Shown in pieces: positions 63,978-64,000 of a stretch of DNA of 64,000 nt (its first letter is position 1; each line of letters starts with the position of its first letter). The notes under the pieces are model-generated. The model made no database searches. It was not told where the DNA came from and saw only the letters and a program-made list of their open reading frames with translations. This DNA comes from Grimontia indica. GTDB lineage: Bacteria; Pseudomonadota; Gammaproteobacteria; Enterobacterales; Vibrionaceae. The position numbers and the translations under genes are program-made. Location: contig NZ_ANFM02000022.1 of the NCBI RefSeq assembly GCF_000333895.2, forward strand, positions 62,001 to 126,000. The letters run 5' to 3'.

Positions 63978-64000
63978 GGCGCGTTGGCAGAGTGGCTATG
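63978..64000 (+). tRNA. tRNA-Cys, 5' part (cut by window edge)
   Basis: GGCGCGTTGGCAGAGTGGCT is the acceptor stem and D-arm of a bacterial tRNA-Cys; E. coli tRNA-Cys starts GGCGCGTTAACAAAGCGG. The anticodon lies outside the window, so the identity rests on the 5' half. In vibrios this tRNA often sits in a Gly/Cys/Leu cluster. Confidence 0.75.

Overview
This is a stretch of chromosome from a gammaproteobacterium of the family Vibrionaceae. The gene content and protein sequences (CysB, TyrP, NrdAB-YfaE, GyrA, SerC, RpsA, LapAB, Sap, Psp, TyrR, PykA-HexR, PsrA-FadE, FabV) are enterobacterial/Vibrio-like, and details such as FabV, a lipoprotein SapA and a MicV/RybB-type small RNA point to Vibrionaceae, perhaps the Grimontia/Enterovibrio/Photobacterium side. 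The genus is my inference. No rRNA, CRISPR array, prophage or intact insertion sequence was seen. The only tRNA is the first part of a tRNA-Cys at the right edge.

Layout. 1-4165 (minus): the truncated end of a sugar-type ABC binding protein behind a chemoreceptor, then a membrane-anchored unknown. 4485-7472 (plus): cysB, a methyltransferase and a TauE/SafE-type exporter. 7538-9762 (minus): a DUF3943-type outer-membrane protein and tyrP with a TyrR box. 10037-11293: a CinA-like protein. 11343-15289 (minus): glutamate-dependent acid resistance (gadB, gadC, glsA). 15516-20355: a TRAP transporter divergent from a glycerophosphodiester phosphodiesterase and a DeoR-type regulator, with a 268-bp inverted-repeat element inside the TRAP operon. 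20419-26003 (minus): nrdA-nrdB-yfaE, a HAD phosphatase and ubiG. 26716-41209 (mostly plus): gyrA, serC, an MBL-fold hydrolase, xanP, a pentapeptide/K+ channel fusion, aroA, cmk, rpsA, ihfB, lapA, lapB, pyrF. 41267-46526 (minus): sapABCDF. 46638-51635: pspF divergent from pspABC-ycjX-ycjF under a sigma-54 promoter. 51909-55150: tyrR, ogt, a RimJ-like acetyltransferase and an HD phosphohydrolase. 55199-57631 (minus): pykA and hexR. 57948-63703: an NAD-binding epimerase-like protein, two tandem small RNAs, psrA-fadE and fabV.

How it fits together. Several regulators lie near their likely targets or sites: TyrR (51.9 kb) and a TyrR box before tyrP (9.8 kb), PsrA and an AAAC-N4-GTTT palindrome in front of its own gene, PspF and the pspA sigma-54 promoter, and the DeoR protein with repeated motifs in the divergent TRAP/phosphodiesterase promoter region. 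Two NrdR boxes precede nrdA and a PurR-like box precedes xanP. Envelope themes recur: Psp, Sap, LapAB, and a sigma-E-type small RNA.

The most unusual signal is at 58.8-59.1 kb. Two 71-nt minus-strand RNA genes lie in tandem. Both begin with a RybB/MicV-like seed and both end in strong terminators; only one has a recognisable sigma-E promoter. Other items worth following are the 268-bp element and its diverged end fragment at the ycjF stop codon, the TRAP/GDPD/DeoR locus, a 33-residue membrane peptide between ubiG and gyrA, and altered motifs in TyrR (Walker B) and PspF (GAFTGA loop).
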